Part shown: positions 24,311-36,372 of the stretch, piece after piece
Numbering within the stretch: position 1 is the first letter of the stretch
Layout of the letters: every line of letters starts with the position of its first letter
Source: Cryptomeria japonica
Taxonomy: Eukaryota > Streptophyta > Pinopsida > Cupressales > Cupressaceae
NCBI RefSeq assembly: GCF_030272615.1
Contig: NC_081414.1
Location: forward strand, 519,133,185 to 519,197,184
Direction: 5' to 3'
Length of the DNA: 64,000 nucleotides
Notes under the pieces: model-generated
Database searches by the model: none
Told to the model about the DNA's origin: nothing
What the model saw: only the letters and a program-made list of their open reading frames with translations
Position numbers and translations under genes: made by a program

Positions 24311-25450
24311 ATACACACTTTCTTGATGTATGAGTTATGTTCAACTACTAATTGTTCCAACCAGTACTGTGTAGTATTGAATGTATAGTCTTTAGAATAT
24401 TGGTATTTTGCAGAAGATGTTTACCGGTCATAGATTGACTGAAGAGCTCAAGTGGTATGAAGACCCCAAGCGGTGCGAGGAGCTCAAGCAGTATGAAGGA
24501 CCCAAGCAGTAGTTAACTTTTGATTGGAACACTATGATCTACCAGTCTTCATTTTTGAAAACTAGTAATCGTTATATTATATTAATCGGTATTACTCTGT
24601 GATGAGTTACCAACTGATATTTCTATAATGTGTGATGAGTTATCATCCACCAACACTTTGGCAGTGATTTTGTGTCATGTTACCAAATGTGTCTAGATGC
24701 ACTAAACCTAGGAACTTTTAGTCTAATCCTATTGGACCGACATGAAATCAATTTCCTTTATAAGGACATCATGTCTAGGGTTTGCAAGTATGAGAGAGAG
24801 TATGAAAGAGAGAATAATAATGGTTATGTGTGATCATAGTAGAAAATATTAGGTCTGTGTGAAGAGACAGAGTGTGGAGATATTGAAGACTGAAGTAATG
24901 CTAAAAAGAATTAACAATGAGTTGTCAAGGATCTAACTAAGCATATTGTGCTATTATCTAGATCATTCACTTGTTGATTAGTAATATCTTCGAAAAGTCT
25001 GAAACCCTTAACCGGGTAGGCCCAGCAAAGCCTTTGTAAATCCTCTAACAAGGTTGTTCACAACTGTGGATCTGAAATCCTTTAACAAGGTAGTCTTTAA
25101 CAGGACTTATCTCCTAATAGAGATCTAGATTCCTAACAGGATCTGTTCTAGTGAAGAACATTGTATGACCTTAACCGATCTGACCTTAACCGGTCTAGTT
25201 TCTATTCTGCAGATAGTTACTTGTGAGTTTCTACTCAACGTGGTTTTTCCCATTTGGTTTTCCACGTCAAATATCTTGTGTTATGGTGATTGTGCTCTTG
25301 TGGCTGAATGCTTTGTTTTCTATTTGGTTTCCATTTATCTTAATCGGTTTATTAGTGAATCTTTTATACCGGTTATCTGCTAAATTGTTTAAGAATTTGT
25401 TTACAGTATTTTTTGGCATACTAATTCACCCCCCCTCTTAGTATTCATCA
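24273..25450 (+). repeat. Element A 3' LTR
   Basis: The LTR is 1,178 bp, starts TGTTGG and ends ATTCATCA. It carries the TATA candidate at 24757-24765, GTGGTTTTTCCC at 25240-25251 and a C-rich tract near 25427-25438. Confidence 0.85.
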
Positions 25451-25839
25451 TCAACCGAGTCCTACTTGATCAAGTACTACTCGACCCTACATATACCTGT
25501 CGACTACACTTAGCCCCCCATTTACACAATCTGAAATAGCTGGAGCGGGAGGGGGACTATGAAGACTTTTGGCTGAGCAAAAGGACCGAAAGGCTTTTTT
25601 TCATTTTAATTTTCTTTTTAAATTGTTTTAATAATTTATATGTATAGATCTTTAATTTTTTAATTGTTTTAGTAATTTATATGTATAGATTTTTAATTTC
25701 TTAATTGTTTTAATAATAATATATGTATATATATTATTTTAATTACATATAATTAAAAACATATACAACCAAAAAAACATATAATTACAAACAATATAAG
25801 AGAATATAATTTACAAACAATCTCTCTAATTACATTTAG
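25451..25839. other. Spacer with 41-bp tandem repeat
   Basis: No gene is seen. After the TCAAC duplication come AT-poor words resembling 34850-34930 (TCAACCGAGT, CTACTCGA). A 41-bp tandem repeat of about 2.5 copies follows at 25621-25726, each unit starting AATTGTTTTA and containing TTTATATGTATAGAT, then AT-rich sequence. Confidence 0.55.
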
Positions 25840-26431
25840 GCATATTCCATGTATACCTTCCAAGAGTTTAGGAGATCTTTTAGTTTCATGGAGTACCAAA
25901 GAATATCATATTTAATAAAGGTAAGTTTGATAAGATCACATTTGAGACACCTGAATAATGTCAAGGTTTTGGAAAAACATACACATAATTGGGAAGTAAA
26001 TTGGACTATAGATCAACCCATCACCTTAAGATTGATCAACAAAAAGAGAGTGAACCAAATTCTTGAGGACTTGTGAACAAAAATATGAGAACTTACTTAC
26101 CATTAATTGAGTTTGCATACGATAACACTAACCATAAACACACTTCTCATTTCTTCATTGGAGGTTTGTAAGCTCAAGTATTGTATGCTTAACAAATAGG
26201 CTTGGACATGGTAGTTGTGGATCTTGAATGAACTAGAAAAGATGAAAGAACAAACTTAGACTGATTAGCATTTGGGAAATGTAGTGGATTTTTAGAAAAT
26301 TTATAAATGACAAAAATATATACATCAAAATAGTCATGTATCGGAGAGAGTGTTTCTAATAAATTAGCCACTAACAAGCTGGATTAATTTTTGTCATCCA
26401 AACTTGCATATCACTTTGTGGAACCTCATTG
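25840..26431 (+). pseudogene. Decayed gypsy integrase fragment
   Basis: Scattered over several frames are pieces of a Ty3/gypsy integrase: VNQILEDL near 26045-26075, then LPLIEFAYDNTNH at about 26096-26140 in another frame. A KLAYHFVEPH segment near 26400-26430 fits the GPF/Y C-terminal module. Numerous stops and shifts make it an old relic. It lies immediately upstream, in the same sense, of a giant LTR (26432 onward), where the end of pol should sit. It may therefore be the last trace of the autonomous parent of that LTR family. That link is inference. Confidence 0.5.
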
Positions 26432-29400
26432 ACCCTTAGAATTTGGTTTAGCTGGTCGTAAGACCCTCGTTTGACCCTAGTCATGCTCAAGTGAGCATCA
26501 TCAGTCGTCCGTCAGTATCCCCCTTTGGTAGGGTATGCAGGTCGTTTGTCTGTTTGGCTTTCTTGGGTTGCGTATTTTGTGTGTGGTTAAATTGAGTATT
26601 TAATCCATAGTATTTAATTTGTTTAAATGTGTGTTTATGCATTGTAATTAATGGAATAAATTAAATAGGTTTCCTTTATGCAATTGATTGTTATTTAGAA
26701 TTGCTCAATTCCTGTTTATAGCAAGTTTGATTTAAATGGTTAATTTTAATGATGAATTTATTCAATTTATGCTATTGGAAAGGAAAGATTTAAATTTATT
26801 CAAAATAGGAATAATTTAATCTCTTGGGCATTTTGGAAATAGAAAGGTTGATTTCAATTATTTAAGAAAATCAATATTAATTAGAAAAGAAAGTTTAATA
26901 TATATATTTGATATAGTTTGAAAGAATGATTTTTGGGATTTTATTTTAAATGAAAATATTTTAAATCCAAAAATGAATTTTTGGTCAAACTTTTCCCATT
27001 TAACCTAGGTTTTGGAAAAATATTAGGAGGATTTATTTTTGAAAATATACTTTTTGAAAATATTTTTGGGAATGAAAATTTGGGGATTTTGGGGGAAGAA
27101 GGATTTCCTTGAGCCTGCAGGTTAGGCTCTTCACCAAATCTTTTCTAGGATTGCTATATGAGGTAAGATTCTGGTTTATATCTTTGATTTCTTTGTTTAT
27201 CAGAGTTTGTTTGTTGTTTGGAAGAAATCTGGTTGTGTTGTTGAAAAATCTCATTTATTTGGGGAAAATGAAAGAGTTGTAGTTTATTTTCTGAATTTAA
27301 ATCCTCCTTGCTCCCTCTCCAAATCTGCAGATTGAAATTGGGTTGTTCTCAATAAACTTGATTAAAAAACTCCACGAATGTTCTCAGTTTTAAGTTTTAA
27401 TTTGGGAAAATTAGTTTGTTTTGGACAAGATTGGTGGAATGGATCGGATAAATGGGTGTAAATCTATTTTAGCTTTTCCAATATGGTGTTGGATTGGAAA
27501 AATTTCCCCTTTTCTGAGTCTGGGTATTCTAGAAATGTAAATTTTAGAAAAACCATGGGTTTGCTAGAAATGTTTTAAGTCTCAGTCGGAGACTGTTTTT
27601 ACACTGGGGTTTGTATATTATATTTTTTTTATAAAAATAAATAAATAATATGAACCCCCTCATGTGCCAGGGAAAACCCCACCACGTGGGGAGGTAGCAG
27701 GGCTACCAGAGGTAGTGGCTGCTACCCATTGGTAAGAGCGCTACCAATGGTAATGATCTGCTACCAATTGGTAGCAACACTACCAATGGTAGTGATCTAC
27801 TACCAATTGGTAGCAGCGCTACCAAAGGTAGCGGCCTACTACCAAGTGGTAGCAGCGCTACCAAAGGTAGCGACCTGCTACCATTTGGTAGTAGTGCTAC
27901 CAATGGTAGCATGTGCTGCCAAGGGTCCCATGAAAAGGGAGGGGGGCCCATGTGGGTGTCCACGTGGGTACCCCATTATGTTTTGTTTTTTTATTCTATA
28001 TTTTTTTTGTTTAAAAAAATATATATTAATATAATAAAAATTATATTTTAAATAAAGTTTTAAGTATTATTAATGTAGACATTAAATAATAATTGTTTTT
28101 TAGAGTGTTATTAATTAATGTATACTTTTAAAAATATATTAATTATTAATTATTAATTAGTGTATATTTTAAAATATATATTAATTATTATGAGTTACTA
28201 ATTTATTAATTAGGGTATATATATTGAGATATATATACTAATTAATATCTTTCGTTTGTATATTTGTTTTAATATATGCAAGGAAATGGTATCTCTTTGG
28301 GAAATGTTTATCTATTTTTATTTTTTTCCTTAAATGTATATTTCTAGTTTCTAGAAAGTATATCTTGGTTTCAAGAAGAAAATAAGTTTAGATAAACAGT
28401 GTCGATATAGAATGAAAATGATGTTTTATTTTGAAAATGAATATCATATTTTTATATGACTAATGAATAATTGATTTTATATCATTGAGTGTCCTGCATA
28501 TATTATAATTATAATCATGTGATTTTGGTTTGGAAACTCATGATGAAGTATTAAAATTATTGTATGATGCAATCAAACTTTAGTGAGTTAGTAAAACATG
28601 AACGACTTGTACCTAGACAAGGTAGACAAACTGCAATCAAACTTAGATCCTTTAGAAAATGGATCGATTGTTGTGTGTAAACAATAGGAAAGAAGTTTGT
28701 CTTTTCCAATCTATGCCTATGCATGCTTAATTTTCTATATTCACATTTGCTTAAGAAATGCCACGTCTTTGATTTTTTTTTATTGGACATTGTTGTATGA
28801 TTGATTTGGGTACCTGCTTATGTCCTTGATCTTGAGTTTTGACTATTTTCTTGTGATGGTATTGTAACTTGTCATGTCCTTTATGTGAGAGTCGAATGTT
28901 GATTCATGGTTGACCATAGCCAGTCAGGTCTCTAGTTAGAGTGTTGTCAGTCAGTGCACCTCGTATGAAATCTTGTTTGACCAAGTGGGTATTCCCACCG
29001 TATTGAACTCTGTTTGCTTGACCTTATTTATTCCTTGGTTTAGGAGTTTGTTTGAGTATAGTCTAGTATCATTTGGGAAAGTGGCTTTTGATTGGGGGTC
29101 GCACCCAAAGTGGTTGTTGGGTAACCAATCGAAAGTGTGTCTAAATAAGTGATAACCTAATAGTATATTAGAGAGTTAGTTAATGAATCACTAAGTAAGT
29201 TAAGTGTGCCTCACGTATGGGATGAGTGCTAGTACAGACTCAACATGCAGTGAGAAGGCTTGAAATGGAAAACCATCAACCTTGTCTTCACGATAGGATG
29301 TGTGGGTCCACATGAGCCTTGGATAGGCCGAAGGTTCAGAATAGGTTGCCAGGGTAACCTAGTGGATGGGGCTGGAACCTATGAAGACTTGCCATGGTAA

Positions 29401-30448
29401 CCATACCAGGTTATGTGATGACACTTATTCCTTATGTTTGCTAGTGTGTTGTTGTGTCATCTTTGATAGGAGCATTGTTGAGGAGTTCTCTTGTTGTTTG
29501 TAACCTTGTGAGAAACTAATATTCGTGTTAGACCATGGTTTGCTTATGATGGGTTGCAAAGATTTAGTTTTGCGAATGCTCCAGTTCATCTTGTATTTGC
29601 TTCTTATTATGTTCAGTTGGATCCTTTCCTATTCAGGGATCATTCATGTATTTATTTTACCAATGTGGTCATTTATATTATTGGTTATGTTTGCATTGAT
29701 GGCAGGATTGTAAATGATGTGAACCTTATGTATTCTTCATTTTTTTTAATTATCAGAGGGGTCTTGTAGTTGAGTAGACCCAGAGATGTAGCTCACTAGG
29801 GGTGAACTCTGATATCATTTTGATGTTATGTGATGTTTTATATTCTTATGTTTCTTTTTTAATTCAGCATGTATGGATGACATTATGTTAGAATGTATAA
29901 TGTGGATTAGATGAAGCTAATCTTAAATGCATGTATATAGTCATCTTATTAAATGCAATAATTTGGATCATGAAAGAATGTGGATCTCAATGTCAGAATG
30001 TATTCAGTTGTTGATAATGAAATTAAAGTATGAAATGAAATTAGATGCATGACTTATGTTTTAATGAAAAGTTTGAATGTAATGTATGGTTAAATTTTAT
30101 TGGATGAACCTTATCATGTTATCTATACTTTTAACCTCAATGGATGAACCTTATCAAGTTATCTATATTTTTATCTTATCGAAAGATATTATCCTTTGTT
30201 TAAGTATTATCTTGTCATTAAGTTAATTAGCTTAATTGGATTAATTAGCATGAGTTGAGTTTAATGTTGAATTAAGTAATCATGTTGGGAAACTCTTTAG
30301 GTGTTATTTAAGTATTCCACTATGGTATCTAAGCTTATGATAACTCGTTGTATCATTGTGTTGTGTTTAATTTCAAAAAAAGAAATACTTGCACTCTATT
30401 CTTGTGTTTTAGCTTAATCCCTTCGGAGTTTCCTAGCAGGGCATTAGA
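26432..30448 (+). mobile_element. Giant gypsy-type LTR, 5'-truncated
   Basis: The sequence is collinear with the LTR at 43849-48006 from about 300 bp inside its start (GGTCGTAAGACCCT near 26454) to its end. It finishes TAGCAGGGCATTAGA, where the intact copy has a terminal CATTACA. Beyond 30448 the sequence switches exactly to the left arm of the inverted pair, so this is the insertion boundary in the transposase gene. The island position holds a quasi-palindrome array (27702-27912). The missing first 300 bp are replaced by the integrase relic. No gene is present in it. Confidence 0.75.
27702..27912. repeat. 39-bp array of GCTACC/GGTAGC quasi-palindromes
   Basis: Eleven quasi-palindromes of the form GCTACCAATTGGTAGC start at about 27702, 27721, 27740, 27760, 27779, 27799, 27819, 27838, 27857, 27877 and 27896. 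They form roughly 39-bp double units. The 39-bp period equals 13 codons, which explains the repeated peptide seen on the minus strand; I do not regard that as a gene. Confidence 0.85.
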
Positions 30449-33400
30449 GGCAATATCTCAAATTGTAGCTTTGTCGCTATAACCAAGTGATTGTAATGTA
30501 GAACTATTTTTCCAGGCATGTATTCAATAAATTGAACACCATTTTTGTCTATCTTAGTTTGCTGATAATAGGTGCCTTCTATAACAACTGAACTAGTTGG
30601 ATATGACTTTCCATCACCATCTACAGTTACTTCTGGCAATTTGAATTTTTCTTTCATGCATTTTAGTTGATAATAGTCTACACCTTCCACATTGTAAGTA
30701 TCTGTAACCATAGAAAAATATCACCTACATGTATGTACATCCAGATGACACCATATAAATTTAAAACAAAAGTAAGATGTATCTATAAAATTTGAACATG
30801 TCACTACATGATCTAAATTAAAACTAAATCAAATAACATGCATACGCACTTGAAATGACTCAATCAGAAAAAACATTCATAATCAGTTGAATATATAGGA
30901 TCATGAGAGTCTATGTCATTTTCATCATCTTCATAAGGAGGCATTCTGATTAAAACTTTCATATCCCATAAGACATATCCATTTACAATATTCTCACATT
31001 GACTCATTGGATTGTCCTCAACACAGTTAGCAAAAAGGAATGATTTTTCTCTTACTTGAATCAATGGAGGCTTGTGGTGTCCTGTAGTCATCACTTGATG
31101 TAATCTTCTAATACCAACAATTATTTGATAATTGTAAGGATTAGATCAATCAATACCTATTACAAATATGAAATGAAATTTGCACATTTTAAGATCAACT
31201 GCTTACGATAAAAGTGAAATGCAGAGCTGATGAAACTTTTTAAGAATTCTTGATAACAAAAATAATTTACCTTTCACTTCCAAAAATTAAAGTTTGTTGT
31301 ATGGCGTGTCTTGACTAGCAAAATGACTTTGACACCATTCAACAATTTTTTTTGCATTCTCTATGCTATTACCTACATAAAAGAACTTAGAGAAGTTGTT
31401 ATGTGCACTTCTTTTTAAATGAAATTATATTAAGAAATAGATACAAACAAATTGATAAAAAAACTAATAGTACCTACAAGTTCATGTTGGAGAAGTGCAC
31501 ACTTCACACATGCTCATGCTCCATCATGCTCTCCTCTTCCATGCCCACTTTCAAAGAAGTTCCAAAGAAACTTAACATTGTGTCTAGCATGTTGCATGGA
31601 TAGCCAATTAAAGGCTTTTGAAGATTTAAATTGTCCTGCTCCATAAAGTTGTATGTCATGTACATGTACAATTGAATATTTAAAATAGAGTTTATCAAAT
31701 TGAAATCAAATACAAATTTACATATAAATGAAAATGAATTGAAACTTATGTACTTGCCTGCACAACCATCCAACAAAATCTAGTGTTTTTGAAACATTTA
31801 TCTCGTGATTTGCAAGACCTTCAGAAAACATTGCAAAACAATGAGCTACATATCTCCTATCATGAACCTTATCATCACTGATATAGAAATGAACCTCCTT
31901 AATGATAATGTGTTCATTTGGATCCGTACACTTTTCTACCCCATCCACATCAAATTGTGCATGTCTATAGGTCACTTGCACAAATATTGCAACTTGATCA
32001 GAATGATAATATTGAGTTTGAATTTGCGATTGAGGGGCAAATGTATAGTTCTCGGATAAATCTACAATTGAAAGAATACAACCAGGTGGAAAAAAAAATT
32101 TTAAATCACGAGATTGTTTAGCTTGCCATCATGCACCATGACAATTTTGGATATGTGGATAAATCATAGTACAAAGTTTGTTCATAAATTCAAGGTAGGG
32201 CAATTCACTCTCCTTCAATGTATTTTTTTTGGATTCATCTCCTGACTTAGTTTGATATGTCTCATATTGAAATCTCTTCCACAAAACTAGCATTGAAACA
32301 TCAATATTGTCAATTTGAAATGCAAATTTTTGCAAATCTCCACAATCAATGCATGTACTTTCTTTACACTGTTCATTGAATTCATCTAAATCTTCTGATT
32401 TATCACATAAAATTGATTTCACAAATTGTGTCGTACTTCCAGGGATGACCATATCTAGATTAAGTACTACCATAGTTTTTTAATATGACTCTAAGTATAG
32501 ATGAAACTCAACATGATTTTGACAACAACAAGGTTCATGTACGTTATTTATGCATACAAAGAAAGGACGCAAACTCTCAAACATTTTTTGACATATTTTC
32601 ACATCTGAAAATTCTTCCGTGAATGCTTCAAATAGTTCACTTTGTACTGTATCTATAAAATGTTTAGGATGTGAAATATTCATACTGGTCTCTTCATCTT
32701 TCATCTATATAGTGTCCCTTCTATTAGAAGAAACACGAGAGTGGCTGGTCCAATATTCAATGACCAGTCTTCTTACATCTTTAGAAATTCTGTCTTTTCA
32801 AGGAAGTCTACAAATATTTACCCAATTCATTTCAATGTTTTCATCTAACGTATTTCTCCTCCTAATATATCTTTGAATAGTTTTTCTAAACATATGCAGT
32901 AATTCAGAAATTGTTGTAACTTGTCTTTTATGTGACAACCTCTTACTAGAAATAATAGTCATCAACACTCTACATGCAACACTTGAATATGTTGGTATTT
33001 TGGTATGGTTTTTTCATTGATGTCAACACCTACTAAAACACTAGCACTTTGGAGATCCAACAACATTCATCGGCAAGTAAGTAACTACCGCACAATTGCT
33101 GGTATATGGTTCACCGACAAGATATAATGATCACTGACACTTGGAATGATATGGAGGACACCTGGTAATGTCGAAGACATCATGTGGACACTTTGTTTTG
33201 AAGAATTAATCATTGGTATATTCATATTTGCATATTTGCTTTTACTAGCAAATAGGTCCAAGGTTACCTAGGGTTACACCAGCAGGTTTATCTTTTCCAG
33301 ATCAGCATGGCACGCTATGGAGATGATTAATTATTGTTGTATATGCTTTAAGCCGACATGTTTAATTGGGTATTGCATCGGATATTATATTGTTTGTAAA

Positions 33401-34548
33401 ATGTTTAATTGTAATATCTTGTAGAGCCGACCTACTAAAATTGGTCTTAGGTTATGGTATAAATGTAAGATCTTATTTGTAAGATCGAAAGTGGAATGCG
33501 AAAAAAGAATTGTGAGAAGGTATATGTGAGATTAAGTAGAGCTATACACAAAGACATCATTTGAAGGTGAAGCTAGGTTTTTGTGGAAGCATATCAGCAT
33601 TACACCGGTACTGAATCCATCATATGAAGATGCTATTTTGTGCAGTACATTCTTATTGGTTTTAACCATCCAACTGTAGTCAGTGTGACTTCCTTTTTGT
33701 GATTGAGGAGTGAGCTCTAGGCTGTTGGCCTTTCTGCATGTGCAGACCCCATTTATGTTCACTTACTATCTGCAGTAGTATCATCTAATTATGGGTAAGG
33801 TTTCCCACTGTGGTTTTTCCCCTTACAGGGTTTCCACATACAAATATTGGTGTTATGTGTTGTGGATTACTTTGTGTTTATGTTTCATGCATTAATCTTT
33901 ACCAGTATAGAAATTAACTGTTAACACTGTCTACCAGCATACTTAATTGGTTTATCGATATTAAGCATTAAATTGGGTAAGTTGTTTTTGGTTTGAATTT
34001 ATTTGACAACTGATTCAAACCCCCCTCCTCTTAGTTGTCTTCGGGACCTAACAGAATCAACTCCTCGACTTGTGGTATCAATAAGGTTAAATGCATCTTG
34101 AAAATTTTCAACTATTGATTCTTTTATATGACCCTACTGAGCTTTTTCTATTATCGACACCCAACAACTCCTAAACATGAGTCATTTCTCTTTTCTTGAA
34201 TAAGTTTACAAATAATTGTGCTCTCTCAACCATAGATTTTTTCCAAAATATTCCTCTCACATGTTTTTGCAATGCAACTTAATTGTGCTCTTAGGTACCA
34301 TGTGTTCAGATTGAATTTGATTGAAAAGAGAATCCTCATTCATCTCCATCAAATTTCTCATGACAGAAGAAAAATTCGTACCTTGACTAGTACTAATTTC
34401 TTCTGCTACTTCAGTTGCATCATATTCAACATCAACATGATCTTCCTCAACATCAACAGGTTTCTCTTGATTATGTTTTGTATGACCTTTCTTTAAATAA
34501 TCTCTTATACGATCATATTTTTTTTGTTCTATTTTTTTTATTCCCCAT
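30449..34548 (-). pseudogene. DDE-like transposase gene, left copy
   Basis: The gene reads leftward from ATG at 34548-34546 (MGNKKNR, soon frameshifted relative to the right copy) to 30449, where a giant LTR removes the last codons. It is split by the solo LTR at 32990-34053. Conserved pieces in order: an N-terminal acidic region; a Cys-rich PHVE-type segment (LRPFFV then CCCQNHVEF, near 32510-32570); FPPGCILSIVDLSENYTFAP near 32040-32090; an HFYISDD block; DGCAG at about 31760; and FFESGHGRGEHDGA at 31517-31560. The Asp of IVDLSENY, the Asp of DGCAG and the Glu of GEHDG (codon 31529-31531) are DDE-triad candidates. Stops include one just after EHDGA. I do not know a named superfamily for it. 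Confidence 0.65.
32990..34053 (+). mobile_element. Solo Copia-type LTR
   Basis: The sequence starts TGTTGGTATT and ends GGACCTAACA, 1,064 bp. It is flanked by GAATA (32985-32989) and GAATC (34054-34058), a 5-bp duplication with one mismatch. The right arm of the inverted pair supplies the empty site, where AGTGTTGC and GAGTTGATTC are contiguous near 61340. It contains GTGGTTTTTCCC at 33810-33821 and a C-rich tract before the end. No internal region remains, consistent with LTR-LTR recombination. Strand follows the motif order shared with the other Copia LTRs. Confidence 0.85.
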
Positions 34549-35385
34549 TACACAAAGTATTGAAATTTTCTTTCCTAAAATCACAAGTGAATACTCATTA
34601 AGAGAAAAATCATTTCCATTGCAAAAAATCACCTCCTTGATAAAATATCACCTCCTTCGAAAAAATCATCTCCTTCCTTGAAAAAAATCAACTTCCTAGA
34701 AAAAAAATTGAAGATTTTATGAATTGTTTTATTTTTATTTTTTTTTTTAAAATTTAAAAATCATCTCAATAATATATGAGGGAAAGGGTGGGGAAGCTAG
34801 CGGTCGCTTCCCCATGCGACTGCTCACGGAGGGTCCTATGGCTTGGGGGAATCAACCGAGTAGGACTCAGTTGAGGCCCACTCGATCGAGGTTGCCTATG
34901 TGGCATCCCACATGGCAGCCTACTCAACAAAAACCCCTCAATTTGCAGAACTTTCAAGTTCTGCTAAGGATTTGTCAATCAAATTTTTATTTAAAAAAAA
35001 AAACAAAAATAACCTTTTCGAGAGCTTGGAGTGAGGAACGTTGACATATATTTTTTATAGAATTTTAATTAAAATTATTATATTAAAATTATAAAATACT
35101 ACAGGTAGGTATATTAACATTCGAGAAGACTCTGATTCGGTAAAACAAAAAAATAGTAAATCAGATCAAAAATTTTTAAAAATTATATGTAACACTATAG
35201 AGGAGAGTCCTCTTCAAGAATATATAATTTTTTTGGGGATTACTATAGTTTTGATAGGGAAAATTTGGTGGGAGACGAAAACTATTAGTTTCAGGAAAGT
35301 TCGACTTTCAATTGTTATAATAGTGAAATATACATTGAAATAAAGTTTTTTTTTTTTGCACTTGCTATGGATGTCATCTAAAAAA
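34549..35385 (-). other. 5' flank of left transposase copy
   Basis: This AT-rich sequence is mirrored at 60268-60842 and the end of 56211. Between about 34815 and 34930 it holds a GC-richer block (GGTCGCTTCCCC, CCGAGTAGGACTC) that the right arm lacks. No gene is seen. Confidence 0.6.
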
Positions 35386-36298
35386 TGTTGGCAATTGACA
35401 CTCATTGGGTTCATTTTGTTTTCATTGATGGCAACAAGATCAGATGGAAGTCATATACTAGCACTAGGAGGCATATACTAACAGACACCGACTTTGGAGC
35501 ATTCAGGGCTACATCGGCACTGACACTGACACCGTCATCAATACTTCAAGGAAGCCGACATCAAGGAAGATTTATTTAGTAAATAATTTTGTAATTATTG
35601 TCGAGGCCGACATTGAATATCTTTTTGTAATGTATTGTAAGCTGATATAAGACATACTATTTGTAATGGGTATATAGGCCAGTCTGCTAGGTCACTTTAA
35701 AAATAATAGAGTGGTAGATGGATATAGGAGAATATAGAAAAACTATATAATGTGAAGTATATGTATGAAGATCATTTTGTATGTGAATTTTATATCATGC
35801 AATGATCTATAGATAGCTTGGAAAACATTCTCGAAGGAGAAGAGATACCGGTAGTAGTGTTCATGGTTTATGAACCGGTACAAAGTAGAGCTAGAACCAG
35901 AACTCTATTTGGCATAGCAGATGCATTCTTGATTTCATTTTCAGTTTTTTACTTTAGTAGAAAGCTTGTAGTCATTGAGGCTCTTTAGTGATGAGCAATA
36001 TGATCTAGGCAGTGTGCCTTACTGCATGTGCAGGCCCCCATTATATGTAATATCTTTTCATGTGGCCAGTGAACTAATATTGTGGGTCACAAATCCCACC
36101 ATGGTTTTTCCTCTTTGAGGTTTTCCACATATAAATTTTTTGTGTTAGGGTGTTCATTTATATGGATGGTTTATTTGCTTCAAGTTATATGTTTCTTCAT
36201 TTACCGGTTTATATGTGTTTGTTATAAAAGGGTAAAAACATATCTTATCGGCAGAACACTAATTCACCCCCCCCTCTCTGTGTTCTTGGATCCCAACA
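35386..36298 (+). repeat. Element B 5' LTR
   Basis: The LTR is 913 bp. It holds CATTGATGGCAA near its start (hairpin partner of the polypurine region in the 3' copy), an ATGGTTTTTCC variant of the shared motif near 36100 and a C-rich tract at 36264-36276. Confidence 0.88.
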
Positions 36299-36312
36299 AT
36301 TGGTATCAGAAC
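36299..36312 (+). other. Primer binding site, initiator-Met tRNA type
   Basis: ATTGGTATCAGAAC immediately follows the LTR. It matches the Met-tRNA primer site over ten bases and differs at the end. Confidence 0.7.
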
Positions 36313-36372
36313 TTGGTACCTCGGAAGAAGTTTAATAGCTTGAGGAAGATCTTGAAACTGGAATCCTTGAAC

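Larger units (their letters stand above)
7925..25450 (+). mobile_element. LTR element A: Gag and ORF2, no pol (Copia-type LTRs)
   Basis: Two similar LTRs (7925-9109 and 24273-25450) enclose a Met-tRNA-type primer site, a coiled-coil zinc-knuckle Gag (9160-10434), a long ORF2 (10873-12731 joined to 22637-23944) and a polypurine tract at 24261-24271. The flanks TTAAC (7920-7924) and TCAAC (25451-25455) form a 5-bp target duplication with one mismatch. The first LTR starts TA instead of TG. A 9.9-kb gypsy element is nested in ORF2; without it the element is about 7.6 kb. Reverse transcriptase, RNase H and integrase are absent outside that guest. The element therefore resembles the TR-GAG class of non-autonomous elements, with an added ORF2. 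The family of the autonomous helper is unknown; the LTR form suggests Copia. Confidence 0.8.

Noticed and set aside
27702-27912. CRISPR-like array
   Set aside because: Units are quasi-palindromes with 3-4 bp variable gaps, not repeats with unique spacers, and the context is a plant LTR.
27703-27963. Minus-strand ORF with a 13-residue repeated peptide
   Set aside because: The periodicity comes from the 39-bp DNA repeat; similar frames occur on the other strand and no start context or conservation supports a protein.
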